Positions 46,616-54,922 of a DNA stretch of 64,000 nucleotides are shown piece after piece. Location of the stretch: assembly GCF_900113665.1 (NCBI RefSeq), contig NZ_FOQD01000008.1, positions 186,001-250,000 of the forward strand. Reading direction: 5' to 3'. The notes beneath the pieces were generated by a model. The model saw only the letters and a list, made by a program, of their open reading frames with translations, was not told the origin of the DNA and did not search any database. The stretch's first letter is position 1. Each line of letters starts with the position of its first letter. This stretch comes from Planctomicrobium piriforme (GTDB lineage Bacteria > Planctomycetota > Planctomycetia > Planctomycetales > Planctomycetaceae). The translations under genes and the position numbers were made by a program.

Positions 46616-47272
46616 ATGGACACCTCATTCGCTCGTCTCCTGCTCTTCAGTCTGGCTGTGCCGTTCCTCGCCGAATCGGCCAGTGCTCAGGGAACCCTGC
46701 GTCGCTTCGACGACCTCAACTTTTCGGCCCTGACCGCAGCTCGCGATCTGCGTTGGGAAATCCACGACGAGTTCGCACGTTCACGCGATCAGGGGCATCT
46801 CCTTCGCGACATCGACAGCCTCGTCGGCGACCTGCACCAGTTGCAGCGGATGATCTACCAGCGTCGTTCTCCTCAGGATCTGGATCGTGAACTCGATCAC
46901 GCTCTCGAACATGTGTCGGAACTGAAGCAACACCTGCTGGGCTGTGACTTCGCCTTCCAGCAACAAGGCAACTACCAGGGGAATGCCAACGGATATGTGT
47001 TCACTCCAGCCACTCAGCACGGCGGTCGGGTTCACGTCGACCATGCCATTCAGATGCTGGCCGGGATTGAAGGGAACCTCGCTCAGTTGCATCGCGAGCT
47101 GGTTGGCCTGACGCAGCCGGTGCCGTACCCGACGCCGAATTATCCCGGCGTGCAGGTGCCAGTCCTCCCGGCTCCGCAGCCTCCCGTCATCCTGCAGGGG
47201 CAACCGACCAGTTGGAAGCACCCGCCGTTCTACGGCAAGAAGGGCGGGATCGTGATTCAGGTCAAGAAGTGA
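46616..47272 (+). CDS. Secreted hypothetical protein
   Basis: A 218-residue protein with a signal peptide (L-L-L-F-S-L-A-V-P-F-L-A-E-S-A-S-A). The mature part is helical with heptad-like charged stretches (E-L-D-H-A-L-E-H-V-S-E-L-K-Q-H), one Cys, and a Pro-rich C-terminal region ending in basic residues. I do not recognise a family. An AGAAAAGAAC purine-rich tract precedes the ATG. A strong terminator follows, so it is probably a single-gene unit. Confidence 0.75.
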   Translation: MDTSFARLLLFSLAVPFLAESASAQGTLRRFDDLNFSALTAARDLRWEIHDEFARSRDQGHLLRDIDSLVGDLHQLQRMIYQRRSPQDLDRELDHALEHVSELKQHLLGCDFAFQQQGNYQGNANGYVFTPATQHGGRVHVDHAIQMLAGIEGNLAQLHRELVGLTQPVPYPTPNYPGVQVPVLPAPQPPVILQGQPTSWKHPPFYGKKGGIVIQVKK

Positions 47273-47309
47273 GCCGAAAAATGATTTGCCGCTGAGGGCA
47301 GGCGACAAA

Positions 47310-47372
47310 AACGCCGCAGGCTTTGCGAATGCCGAGAAGGCCTCGCAACCTGCGGCGTTTGCGTTTATTTGC
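47310..47372 (+). terminator. Long rho-independent terminator
   Basis: AACGCCGCAGG (47310-47320) pairs with CCTGCGGCGTT (47349-47359), with an inner TTGCGA/TCGCAA stem. A T-rich tract (TTTGCGTTTATTTG) follows. It begins 37 nt after the upstream stop. Confidence 0.8.
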
Positions 47373-47440
47373 CTATTTTAGGCGTGGGAGGGCGAGGCTC
47401 CCGCCGAGCCGCGATCGTAGGAAATGCGTGATTTCTGCTG

Positions 47441-48514
47441 CTATCTGTTGCTGGCCTTGAGAGGTTCGAGCGGAATCTCACCCAGCGAAAACTGAACCGG
47501 CACGTTCGCGACTACCGCCGGCGCCTGACAGATCAGTGCAGCGTCTTCCGACTTGATTCCGCTGAATCGGCAACGGACGGTGTGCAGGTCTCCTTCGACC
47601 GCGCTGACTTCAATATCTGGGCAGGGGATCCGTTCTCCATTTTTAGTCTGCAGCCACACTCCCCGGTGCAGCACCTCCGCCCGATAGGACTCCCAGGTGA
47701 TCCCTGGTGAGGTGGCGACTCGCAGCGTCGCACTCAGGCCGTCGTTGTCGGATTGCACTTGGGCGAGTTCCACTTCCGTCTGCCCCACGCGATGCGGCTC
47801 CGCGCCAACAGCGTTCAAAGGAAACGTTAGCAGCGCATCTCCCGCCGAACATCGTAACAGCAGTCGTCCCGACAACTGGCAACTTGTTGCTTTCACCTCA
47901 TGTGGGGCGAGGAAGTTTACCGTCAGTTCGACTTGTTGACCGTCGCACGCAATCTCCCGCCGGGCATTCGGGCTGAACGGCTGCAAACGCTCACCGCCAC
48001 AGTTGAGTTCGAGGTCCGCATCCGCCAGCAGCACATCAATCGGCCGCACGTCCGGGGCAACATCGAGCCGCAGTCGCACGCGAATCAGGTTCGGCGAATC
48101 CTCGTCATCCGATTGATGGTTCGTCGCAACGCCACTGATCGCCAAGCAACCGCCGGTCGCGACGTGTCCCAGCCCTTCTATTTTGATTTCCTTTTGGGCT
48201 CGAAACTCAGCGCCGCCAATCGCCTCGTACGCTTCACGAATTTGAATCCGGCGTCGAATTCGAGTCAGTGCCGTCGCCCCCAGGGCATCGTCTGATTGCA
48301 GCCTCTCAAAGTCGGCGAGCGGGAGCGAACAAAGCTCTCTTTCCGCCAATTCACGCGTCTTCCGACTTGGTGCAGAAAGGTCTTGCACCCACTGCGACAC
48401 CTGCTGTTGGGTCGCCGCGCCGTCGGCCCCGTGGGCCGGGACAGCCGCGATCAGCAGCGCGAATGCGATGCACGCGTGGCAGCAGCAGAGTCTGAAAGGC
48501 CGTGTCATCAGCAT
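47441..48514 (-). CDS. Secreted hypothetical protein
   Basis: A 357-residue protein with a Cys-rich signal peptide (C-C-C-H-A-C-I-A-F-A-L-L-I-A-A-V-P-A-H-G). An N-terminal helical region (V-S-Q-W-V-Q-D-L-S-A-P-S-R-K-T-R-E-L-A-E-R-E-L) of the kind that starts HEAT-like repeats is followed by beta-rich sequence. The family is not recognised, but the style (V-R-L-R-L-D-V-A-P, E-L-T-V-N-F) fits planctomycete surface proteins. It is divergently transcribed from the DUF1570-type gene at 48659. Confidence 0.7.
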   Translation of the reverse strand: MLMTRPFRLCCCHACIAFALLIAAVPAHGADGAATQQQVSQWVQDLSAPSRKTRELAERELCSLPLADFERLQSDDALGATALTRIRRRIQIREAYEAIGGAEFRAQKEIKIEGLGHVATGGCLAISGVATNHQSDDEDSPNLIRVRLRLDVAPDVRPIDVLLADADLELNCGGERLQPFSPNARREIACDGQQVELTVNFLAPHEVKATSCQLSGRLLLRCSAGDALLTFPLNAVGAEPHRVGQTEVELAQVQSDNDGLSATLRVATSPGITWESYRAEVLHRGVWLQTKNGERIPCPDIEVSAVEGDLHTVRCRFSGIKSEDAALICQAPAVVANVPVQFSLGEIPLEPLKASNR

Positions 48515-48658
48515 GGAGCCACTATAACCGCTGCAATCGCTTCAGGCAGTCGAACATGCCCTCCTGCTCCCCGCGGGAATTCACGCCGCCCTCACAGCGG
48601 CGACCTAGATTCTCAGCAGGGCCGCTCACTTCGTTTCTCCTGGCTGTTGAGATCTCGC

Positions 48659-49789
48659 ATGTCGTCGTTTCGGCTGTACTCGCTCGCAGCGTTTCTGTTT
48701 GCGTCACTTGCTGGCAACGCCTGCGCCGCCCCAGTGGTCGAACTGACGGCCGACGGCACGAAGTATCGGGGACTGAATGTCCTCCACGATAAGAACGTAT
48801 GCTGGATCGCCGCTCCGGACGGCACTTATCAGCGGATCTCGCTCGGCAATGTGACCTCCTTCCGCAAGCCCGGCGGCGAGTTTCACAGTGCCTCTCCCTC
48901 GTCGCTCGCGACCGAACTCCGCAAGCAACTGGGCCGCATTTACGACGTTCAGAACAAGGGGAACTTCGTCGTTTGTGCTCCCAAGGGAAAAGCCCAGGCT
49001 TATGCCGACGTCATCTCCGGCGTCGAAAGATCCTTCAACAGTTACTTCGGCCGCCGCGGCTGGACGCTCGACCGTTCGCAATTCCCGCTGGTTGTCGTTG
49101 TGCATCCGACCCGGCGCGAATTCGACAAGGAAGTGCAGTCAGTCGGCATGACCCCCAACTCCCTGCTGAAGGGTTTCTATCACCCGCAGACGAATCGGGT
49201 GACGCTCTACGATCTCGACACGGATGCTCCGCTCCCGCCTGCCGAAGTCGCCAAAGCGTCCGGCAATGGGAAAACTGCACTGTCCGATGCGACGCGTCAG
49301 ACGGTGATCCACGAAACGATTCACCAGCTTGCATTCAACTCTGGCCTGCACCCTCGCGTCGGCAACAATCCGCGGTGGGTGATCGAAGGCCTGGCCACGA
49401 TGCTCGAAGCCGGCGCGCTCGACAGCACCGTCCGCAGCGACACCGAAGGCCGCATCAATCAGGATCGCCTCGACTGGTTTCGCAAGTATCGGGCAACCCG
49501 TCGTAAAGGAACCGTCGCTGATCTGATCACCAATGACGAAGCAATGTTCGCGGCCAACTCGCTCGACTTCTACAGCGAAGCTTGGGCCTTTACGTTTTAC
49601 CTGGCGGAAAGCCGTCGGGCGGACTACGTCCGGTACCTGAAACGCATTGCCGCCCGTGACCCGTTGGAGAACGAATACACCCCCCAGCAGCGGCTGGCCG
49701 ATTTTCAGGCGGTGTTCGGGAAAGATCTGCGGCTGGTCGAGACGCAATTTCTTCGCTTTGTGGACGGTTTGCAGCAGGACGAAAAATAA
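48659..49789 (+). CDS. Exported DUF1570-type HExxH protein
   Basis: A 376-residue protein with a signal peptide (L-A-A-F-L-F-A-S-L-A-G-N-A-C-A-A). The zinc motif is H-E-T-I-H at 218-222, followed by W-V-I-E-G-L-A-T-M-L-E with a glutamate as likely third ligand. An SH3-like segment (G-T-Y-Q-R-I-S-L-G-N-V) lies near the N-terminus. The architecture matches the DUF1570 family and resembles the protein at 253-1161 in motif order. The ATG at 48659 is preferred because the signal peptide starts there. The frame is open much further upstream, but across the divergent promoter. Confidence 0.85.
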   Translation: MSSFRLYSLAAFLFASLAGNACAAPVVELTADGTKYRGLNVLHDKNVCWIAAPDGTYQRISLGNVTSFRKPGGEFHSASPSSLATELRKQLGRIYDVQNKGNFVVCAPKGKAQAYADVISGVERSFNSYFGRRGWTLDRSQFPLVVVVHPTRREFDKEVQSVGMTPNSLLKGFYHPQTNRVTLYDLDTDAPLPPAEVAKASGNGKTALSDATRQTVIHETIHQLAFNSGLHPRVGNNPRWVIEGLATMLEAGALDSTVRSDTEGRINQDRLDWFRKYRATRRKGTVADLITNDEAMFAANSLDFYSEAWAFTFYLAESRRADYVRYLKRIAARDPLENEYTPQQRLADFQAVFGKDLRLVETQFLRFVDGLQQDEK

Positions 49790-49905
49790 CGGCCCCGACA
49801 GCTTTCTGGCCGTCGGCCTGACGTCACATCAATTCTGCGTGCTGCGTCGCAACTCCGCGAAAGTGCCGCTGTTCTCGGCTGGACCACTTTGCCGCGAGAT
49901 CAGCC

Positions 49906-49934
49906 TTGGCTATCATCCGCAGACTGCTTATAGA
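49906..49934 (+). promoter_or_regulatory. Candidate promoter of the E2 gene
   Basis: TTGGCT (49906-49911) and TATAGA (49929-49934) are 17 bp apart, four of six consensus matches each. It lies about 150 nt before the ATG at 50092, in a 302-bp gap that otherwise shows nothing. Confidence 0.4.
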
Positions 49935-50091
49935 TCGTTACCGATCAGCGGTTTCGGGCAACTTCTTCCGTACGGCATGCAGGCAATCCCGGTTGCTCTC
50001 GCTGTCGTGACCCGGCAGAGTTGTTCCGCGTGCCCTTGATTGCGTTGGAATTTGAGCTGAAGCCGGACTGTTTCCCGAGATAGAACCGACC

Positions 50092-51900
50092 ATGAGCTTT
50101 GAACTGAGATTGCCCAACATCGGCGAAGGGGTCGAGGAAGCGGACATCGCGGAAGTCCTCGTCTCCGTTGGCGACACCATCGAAGCCAACCAGACGGTGA
50201 TGGAACTCGAGACCGAAAAAGCGGTCGTCGAGCTCCCCTGTCCGCAGGCAGGCAAGGTCGAAAAGATCCTCGTCTCAGCCGGCGACACCGTGCGGGTCGA
50301 CGCCCCGGTGATGATCATCGACACCGGTTCCAACGGCTCGGCCGCGGCTCCCGAAAAGAAAACAGAAAAGAAGCCAGAGTCCAAACAACCGGCAGAGCAA
50401 AAACCTGCCGAAAAGAAACCGGCTGCTGAGGCTCCCAGGAAGGAGCCCGTTCCTGCTCCCGCAGAGAAGAAGCCCACAGAAACGAAGACCGAAAAGAAGG
50501 CTGATAAGCCGGAACCGCAGACCGAAATGGTCGAAGGCACCATCGAATTCCAGCTCCCGCCGCTTGGCGAAGGGGTCAACTCGGCCGACGTTGCCGATAT
50601 TCTCGTCTCCGAAGGGGACGTGATCGAAGCGAATGCCTCGGTGATGGAACTGGAGACCGAAAAAGCAGTCGTTGAGCTCCCTTGCCCGCACCCCGGCAAG
50701 ATCAAGAAGATTCATGTGAAGGCCGGCGACTCGGTCAAGGTTGGCGCGACCGTGCTGACGATCGAAACATCGAGCAAGGTCGCCAAGTCCTCGGCCGCCG
50801 CCTCGCCAGCCGCCCCGGAGAAAAAGCCGGAACCCAAGGCCGAAAAGCCTGCCGAGAAAGCAGAACCAAAGTCCGCACCGGCTCCTGCAGCCAAAACCGC
50901 TGCTGCTCCTCCTGCGAAGACGTCAGCCGCACCCGCTGCTACTGCGTCCGAACCGGACGGCTTGCCGGTTCCCGCGGCCCCATCGACTCGACGGCTGGCT
51001 CGCCAGTTGGGCGTCACGATCGGTGACGTCAAAGGAACCGGCGGCGGCGGACGTATCACTCAAGAAGACGTGCAGGCGTTCGTTCGCACGCGGCTGCAGC
51101 AGTCAGCGTCGCTCCCTGCTCGCAGCACCACGAGCAGCAATACTGGCCTCGCGGCAGGTTCGCTCGCGCCCCCACCGCTGCCTGACTTCACCCGTTTCGG
51201 CCTGGTCGAACGGGAGAAGATGAACAAGATCGCGCGGACAGCCGCTGAGAACCTGACGCTGTCCTGGAACGTCATTCCGCACGTCACGCAGCACGATCGC
51301 GCTGACATTACCGATCTCGAAGCCGCCCGTAAGCGCTTCGCCGCCGGCGTCGGCAAGAACGGCCCCAAGATCACAATGACCGCCATCGTCATCAAGGCGC
51401 TGGCCAAGTGCCTGCAGATCTATCCCAAGTTCAACAGCAGCCTCGATCCGGAAACCAACGAGATCGTCTACAAGAAGTTCTATAACATCGGCTGTGCCGT
51501 CGACACGCCGAACGGCCTGCTGGTTCCGGTCGTCAAGGAGTGCGACAAGAAGAACATTCTTGAGATCGCCCAGGCAATTACAGAACTCGCCGAGAAAGCC
51601 CGTGACCGCAAGCTGCCGGTCGACGCCATGCAAGGCGCGACTTGTACCGTCACGAATCTGGGGGGCATTGGCGGAGTCGGATTCACGCCGATCGTGAACT
51701 ATCCGGAAGTCTGCATCCTCGGCATGTCCCGCGGGCAGCCGGAGCTTCGCATGATCGACGGCAAGATTGAGGAGCGCCTGATGCTCCCGCTCAGCCTGTC
51801 GTACGATCACCGAGTCGTCAACGGCGCCGACGCAGCCCGCTTCGTCGCCACCCTGTGCAACCTCCTGGCCGACCCCTTCCAACTACTGACCGCGGTTTAA
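50092..51900 (+). CDS. Dihydrolipoamide acyltransferase E2 with two lipoyl domains
   Basis: A 602-residue core subunit of a 2-oxoacid dehydrogenase complex, probably pyruvate dehydrogenase. There are two lipoyl domains (lipoyl lysines K43 and K191 in E-T-E-K-A), each followed by Ala/Pro/Lys-rich linkers. A peripheral subunit-binding domain (about 297-335, P-S-T-R-R-L-A-R-Q-L-G-V) and the catalytic domain follow. The catalytic motif is Y-D-H-R-V-V-N-G (H573), with Asn where many E2s have Asp. Asn also occurs in the Azotobacter enzyme. E1 is not in the window, and lpd lies 4 kb away in the opposite direction. Confidence 0.95.
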   Translation: MSFELRLPNIGEGVEEADIAEVLVSVGDTIEANQTVMELETEKAVVELPCPQAGKVEKILVSAGDTVRVDAPVMIIDTGSNGSAAAPEKKTEKKPESKQPAEQKPAEKKPAAEAPRKEPVPAPAEKKPTETKTEKKADKPEPQTEMVEGTIEFQLPPLGEGVNSADVADILVSEGDVIEANASVMELETEKAVVELPCPHPGKIKKIHVKAGDSVKVGATVLTIETSSKVAKSSAAASPAAPEKKPEPKAEKPAEKAEPKSAPAPAAKTAAAPPAKTSAAPAATASEPDGLPVPAAPSTRRLARQLGVTIGDVKGTGGGGRITQEDVQAFVRTRLQQSASLPARSTTSSNTGLAAGSLAPPPLPDFTRFGLVEREKMNKIARTAAENLTLSWNVIPHVTQHDRADITDLEAARKRFAAGVGKNGPKITMTAIVIKALAKCLQIYPKFNSSLDPETNEIVYKKFYNIGCAVDTPNGLLVPVVKECDKKNILEIAQAITELAEKARDRKLPVDAMQGATCTVTNLGGIGGVGFTPIVNYPEVCILGMSRGQPELRMIDGKIEERLMLPLSLSYDHRVVNGADAARFVATLCNLLADPFQLLTAV

Positions 51901-51979
51901 ATTGTCCCGGACGCTCAACATCAACCTGAAGACAAAGGTTGAGTCATCCCGGGCAGCACCGATTCGCGTCCGGGACAAT
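51901..51979. repeat. Inverted-end element 1 (79 bp)
   Basis: It begins at the first base after the E2 stop codon. ATTGTCCCGGACGC (51901-51914) pairs perfectly with GCGTCCGGGACAAT (51966-51979). The inside contains TCAACC...GGTTGA. Confidence 0.9.
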
Positions 51980-51993
51980 GACGTGCGGTGGGA

Positions 51994-52073
51994 ACTGTCC
52001 CGGACGCTCCGTTCCTGCCTGGAATATTGAGGTCCGATTTTTTGAACAGTGTGGCTACAGCGTCCGGGACAGT
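51994..52073. repeat. Inverted-end element 2 (80 bp)
   Basis: ACTGTCCCGGACGCT (51994-52008) pairs perfectly with AGCGTCCGGGACAGT (52059-52073). The core differs from element 1. Together they fill most of the gap before tatC; bases 52074-52247 show nothing further. Confidence 0.9.
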
Positions 52074-52247
52074 GACCGGGATTCGTGCCCCATTGCATCC
52101 ACTTCGCTCCCGGAATAAGATCAAAGTGCTTCGCCGTACCGCTCAAATCGCCTGCCGCTGCGGGCCAATCGGGTGGATACCGTGTCCTGCCGTCAACGGT
52201 GCGTTCGGCAGTGCTATGAATGACTGGTATCCGCGGGTTCTTTTGCG

Positions 52248-53423
52248 ATGAAACAGCCGACAAGAGATCTCTTCGACGACTCGACGATGACGTTCGGGGA
52301 GCACCTCGAAGCGCTCCGCAAGCACCTCATTCTGGCCCTGATCGGCCTGACGGTCGCGGTGCTGGTCTGCCTGTGGAAAGGCGAGTTGATCGTCGACTTT
52401 GTTCGCAGCCCGATCGATCGCGCTTTGAAGATCTACGCCCAGCCCGAGCCGAAGACGAAGAAGACAGGCTGGGAAAAAATGAAGGATGACTGGGGTCTCA
52501 CCACCCTGGGCGAATACTACGGCGGTTTCGGCGATTACTTCTCCGGCAAAACCGCCGCCGACGAAGACGCCCGCCGCGAAGCGGCCATCGAAGGGCATTC
52601 CGAAGCGATCCTCGTGCATCTGAGTGTCGAGGAGCTCGTACAAGCCCTCCATCAGGTCAACCCCGGCCGCTTTCCTTTGCCAGAAAAGCCCGCTGCGCCA
52701 GAGCCAGCTGCGCCCGCTGCGATAACTCCGGCTGAACCAGTCGCTGCCGAACCAGTTCCGGCCCCTGCGCCGCCAGCTCCCCCGATGGTTTCGTTAAAGC
52801 TCGTGGCTCCGGAATTCGCGCAGTTTCAGGCGACTGTCGAGCAGTCGCGCCGTCCGGTGACGCTGAATGTTCAGGAAGCGTTCATGACCTATCTGAAGGT
52901 CTCGATCATCGCCGGCGTCTTGCTCGCCAGCCCGTGGATCTTCTACCAGTTGTGGCTCTTCGTCGCGGCCGGGCTGTATCCGCATGAACGGAAGTACGTG
53001 TACCTGTACGGCACGATGAGTCTGGTGCTGTTTCTGGTGGGGGCGTTCTTCTGCTTCTTTGCCGTGTTTCCCTTCGTGCTCGACTTTCTGCTCAAGTTCA
53101 ACAAGTCGCTCGAAATTCAGCCGCAGATTCGGCTGTCGGAGTGGATCAGCTTCGCCGTCGTGCTGCCGCTGATGTTCGGCATCAGCTTCCAGTTGCCGCT
53201 GGTGATGCTGTTCCTCGAACGCATTTCGATCTTCAGCGCCACCGTCTATCGCGAACAGCGGCGAATGGCGATTCTGGTGATCGCCATCCTCTCGAGCGTT
53301 CTCACGCCTGCCGATCCGATGAGCATGTTGCTCATGATGTTTCCCCTGATTTTCCTGTACGAACTGGGGATTCGCATGTGCGACTGGCTCCCCCGCGGCG
53401 GGTCGCAACTCGAAACCGTTTAG
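52248..53423 (+). CDS. tatC: TatC twin-arginine translocase subunit with expanded first periplasmic loop
   Basis: A 391-residue membrane protein that recognises Tat signal peptides and exports folded proteins. It opens with D-D-S-T-M-T-F-G-E-H-L-E-A-L-R-K-H, the conserved TatC N-terminus, and shows the later helices and F-Y-Q-L-W-L-F-V-A-A-G-L and L-T-P-A-D-P motifs. Between TM1 (about 27-46) and the conserved segment before TM2 there is an inserted region of about 140 residues, including a Pro/Ala/Glu-rich stretch, where normal TatC has about 25-45 residues. No tatA or tatB is adjacent. Confidence 0.93.
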   Translation: MKQPTRDLFDDSTMTFGEHLEALRKHLILALIGLTVAVLVCLWKGELIVDFVRSPIDRALKIYAQPEPKTKKTGWEKMKDDWGLTTLGEYYGGFGDYFSGKTAADEDARREAAIEGHSEAILVHLSVEELVQALHQVNPGRFPLPEKPAAPEPAAPAAITPAEPVAAEPVPAPAPPAPPMVSLKLVAPEFAQFQATVEQSRRPVTLNVQEAFMTYLKVSIIAGVLLASPWIFYQLWLFVAAGLYPHERKYVYLYGTMSLVLFLVGAFFCFFAVFPFVLDFLLKFNKSLEIQPQIRLSEWISFAVVLPLMFGISFQLPLVMLFLERISIFSATVYREQRRMAILVIAILSSVLTPADPMSMLLMMFPLIFLYELGIRMCDWLPRGGSQLETV

Positions 53424-53431
53424 GGCGATCA

Positions 53432-53508
53432 AAATCCGAAGCACGAAATCTCAAATTCGAAACTGAGCATTTGAATGTGTTTCGGATTTCGTGCTTCGAA
53501 TTTCGAAT
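53432..53508. repeat. Degenerate heptamer array in inverted halves (AAATCCG/TTCGGAT types)
   Basis: AAATCCG, AAGCACG, AAATCTC, AAATTCG, AAACTGA then TTCGGAT, TTCGTGC, TTCGAAT, TTCGAAT. The two halves are reverse-complementary. It lies 8 nt after the tatC stop and is related to 11077-11108. Confidence 0.8.
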
Positions 53509-53554
53509 TTGTCCATCACAGCTTGCCGGCAATTTCAACGCGAGATGAATTTCC

Positions 53555-54400
53555 ATGAATCGACCTGGACCGCCTGCCGAGCCCTTGCCGGAACCGACCA
53601 TCGAACTGCGTGAAGGCTGGCACTGTCTGCACATTTACTACGCCGTCGACGCCGCCGCGCTGCAGAGCTTCTCAACAGCAGATCGCGCCGCAGGTGTCGC
53701 TGAACTCAACGAGCTGTTCAACTCCGAACGTCCCGGTGCTCCGGAACGGCTGCAAACTTTCGTCACGTCCGGCCATCGCGCGGACTTCGGCCTGATGCTC
53801 CTCGACAAAGACCCCCTCAAGCTCGACGCGATCAAGCAGGGGATTCGCGGCAGCAAGCTGGGCTCCGCACTCAAGCCGATCTATTCCTTCGTTTCGATCA
53901 CCGAAATCTCGGAGTACGTCCCCACGACCGAGCAATATGCCGAAAAGCTCCGCTCCACCGGCATCAGTCCTCAAGACCCCGCCTATCAGGCCAAGGTCAA
54001 AGCCTACGAGCAACGCTTGCCGATGATGAACAAGCAGCGGCTCTACCCCGACATGCCTGAGTGGCCGGTCATCTGCTTCTACCCGATGAACAAGATCCGG
54101 CATCCGAATGCGAACTGGTATCAGTTGCCGTTCGAGAAACGCAGCGCCCTGATGGCCGAGCACGCCACGTCCGGCATCAAGTTCGCCGGCAAGGTCTCGC
54201 AGCTCATCACCGCATCGACCGGTTTCGACGACTGGGAATGGGGCGTCACCCTGTGGGCTCGCACGCCTGAGTTCATCAAGGAAATCGTCTACACGATGCG
54301 TTTCGACGAAGCCAGTGCCCGCTATGCCGAATTCGGACCGTTCTACATCGGTTATCTGAAAACACCGGAAGAAGTCTTCCAGCATCTCGGATTGTCGTAG
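53555..54400 (+). CDS. hemQ: Coproheme decarboxylase HemQ (chlorite dismutase family)
   Basis: A 281-residue enzyme that decarboxylates coproheme III to heme b in the coproporphyrin-dependent pathway. The conserved Y-P-M-N-K-I-R segment, F-E-K-R-S-A-L-M-A-E-H (His the proximal heme ligand) and G-F-D-D-W-E-W-G-V-T-L match HemQ, and M-R-F-D-E-A-S-A-R-Y is the C-terminal signature. The family includes chlorite dismutases, but the Y-P-M-x-K segment favours HemQ. No other heme gene is adjacent. Confidence 0.92.
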   Translation: MNRPGPPAEPLPEPTIELREGWHCLHIYYAVDAAALQSFSTADRAAGVAELNELFNSERPGAPERLQTFVTSGHRADFGLMLLDKDPLKLDAIKQGIRGSKLGSALKPIYSFVSITEISEYVPTTEQYAEKLRSTGISPQDPAYQAKVKAYEQRLPMMNKQRLYPDMPEWPVICFYPMNKIRHPNANWYQLPFEKRSALMAEHATSGIKFAGKVSQLITASTGFDDWEWGVTLWARTPEFIKEIVYTMRFDEASARYAEFGPFYIGYLKTPEEVFQHLGLS

Positions 54401-54420
54401 GCGATGTTTGAGAGCGCCGG

Positions 54421-54885
54421 CTATCGTTGCGCTGTCCGCTTCGCCGGCGGCGCTGTTATTTGCGCCGATGTCAGCTCGATCTCGAATTTGTTCTTGCCAG
54501 CCACGACCTCGCGAGTCAGTTCCGACTTCTGATGATATTTCGCCGGAAGAACTTCTGGCAGCGGATACGACGTTCCATCGTCCATCTCGTGATGCGGGTT
54601 CCCGGTGGTGATGACCACGCCATGCGTCCCGATCATCGCCCCTTTTCGGTCGCGGCTGAACTGCAACGAGAAGCGGCCTGATTCGTCGGTCTCTCCGGTC
54701 GAATAGGTTCCCTTGCCGCCGAGGGGCTGGAAACGCAGCTTCGCATGCGGGAGCGGAGTGCCATCTAAAGTGACCCGGCCTTCTACTCTGGCGAGTTCAG
54801 GTCCAGTTGAACGACCGCAGCCCGCTAACAGTCCGATCAGAGCCAGCAGCAGGAGGAGCTGCTGTTTGAAAAGTTGTCCTGGCAT
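54421..54885 (-). CDS. Lipoprotein with carboxypeptidase-regulatory-like fold
   Basis: A 154-residue lipoprotein. The lipobox L-L-A-G-C follows a Leu-rich signal. The mature part (R-V-E-G-R-V-T-L-D-G-T-P-L-P-H-A-K-L-R-F; E-T-D-E-S-G-R-F-S-L) is the planctomycete form of the carboxypeptidase regulatory-like, transthyretin-type beta fold. GGAGGGAGTGGAAC just precedes the ATG. It lies 37 bp downstream of the DUF1559 gene on the same strand, a common planctomycete gene pair. Confidence 0.88.
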   Translation of the reverse strand: MPGQLFKQQLLLLLALIGLLAGCGRSTGPELARVEGRVTLDGTPLPHAKLRFQPLGGKGTYSTGETDESGRFSLQFSRDRKGAMIGTHGVVITTGNPHHEMDDGTSYPLPEVLPAKYHQKSELTREVVAGKNKFEIELTSAQITAPPAKRTAQR

Positions 54886-54922
54886 GTTCCACTCCCTCCT
54901 CGTTCATCGCAAAGCACGTCAT

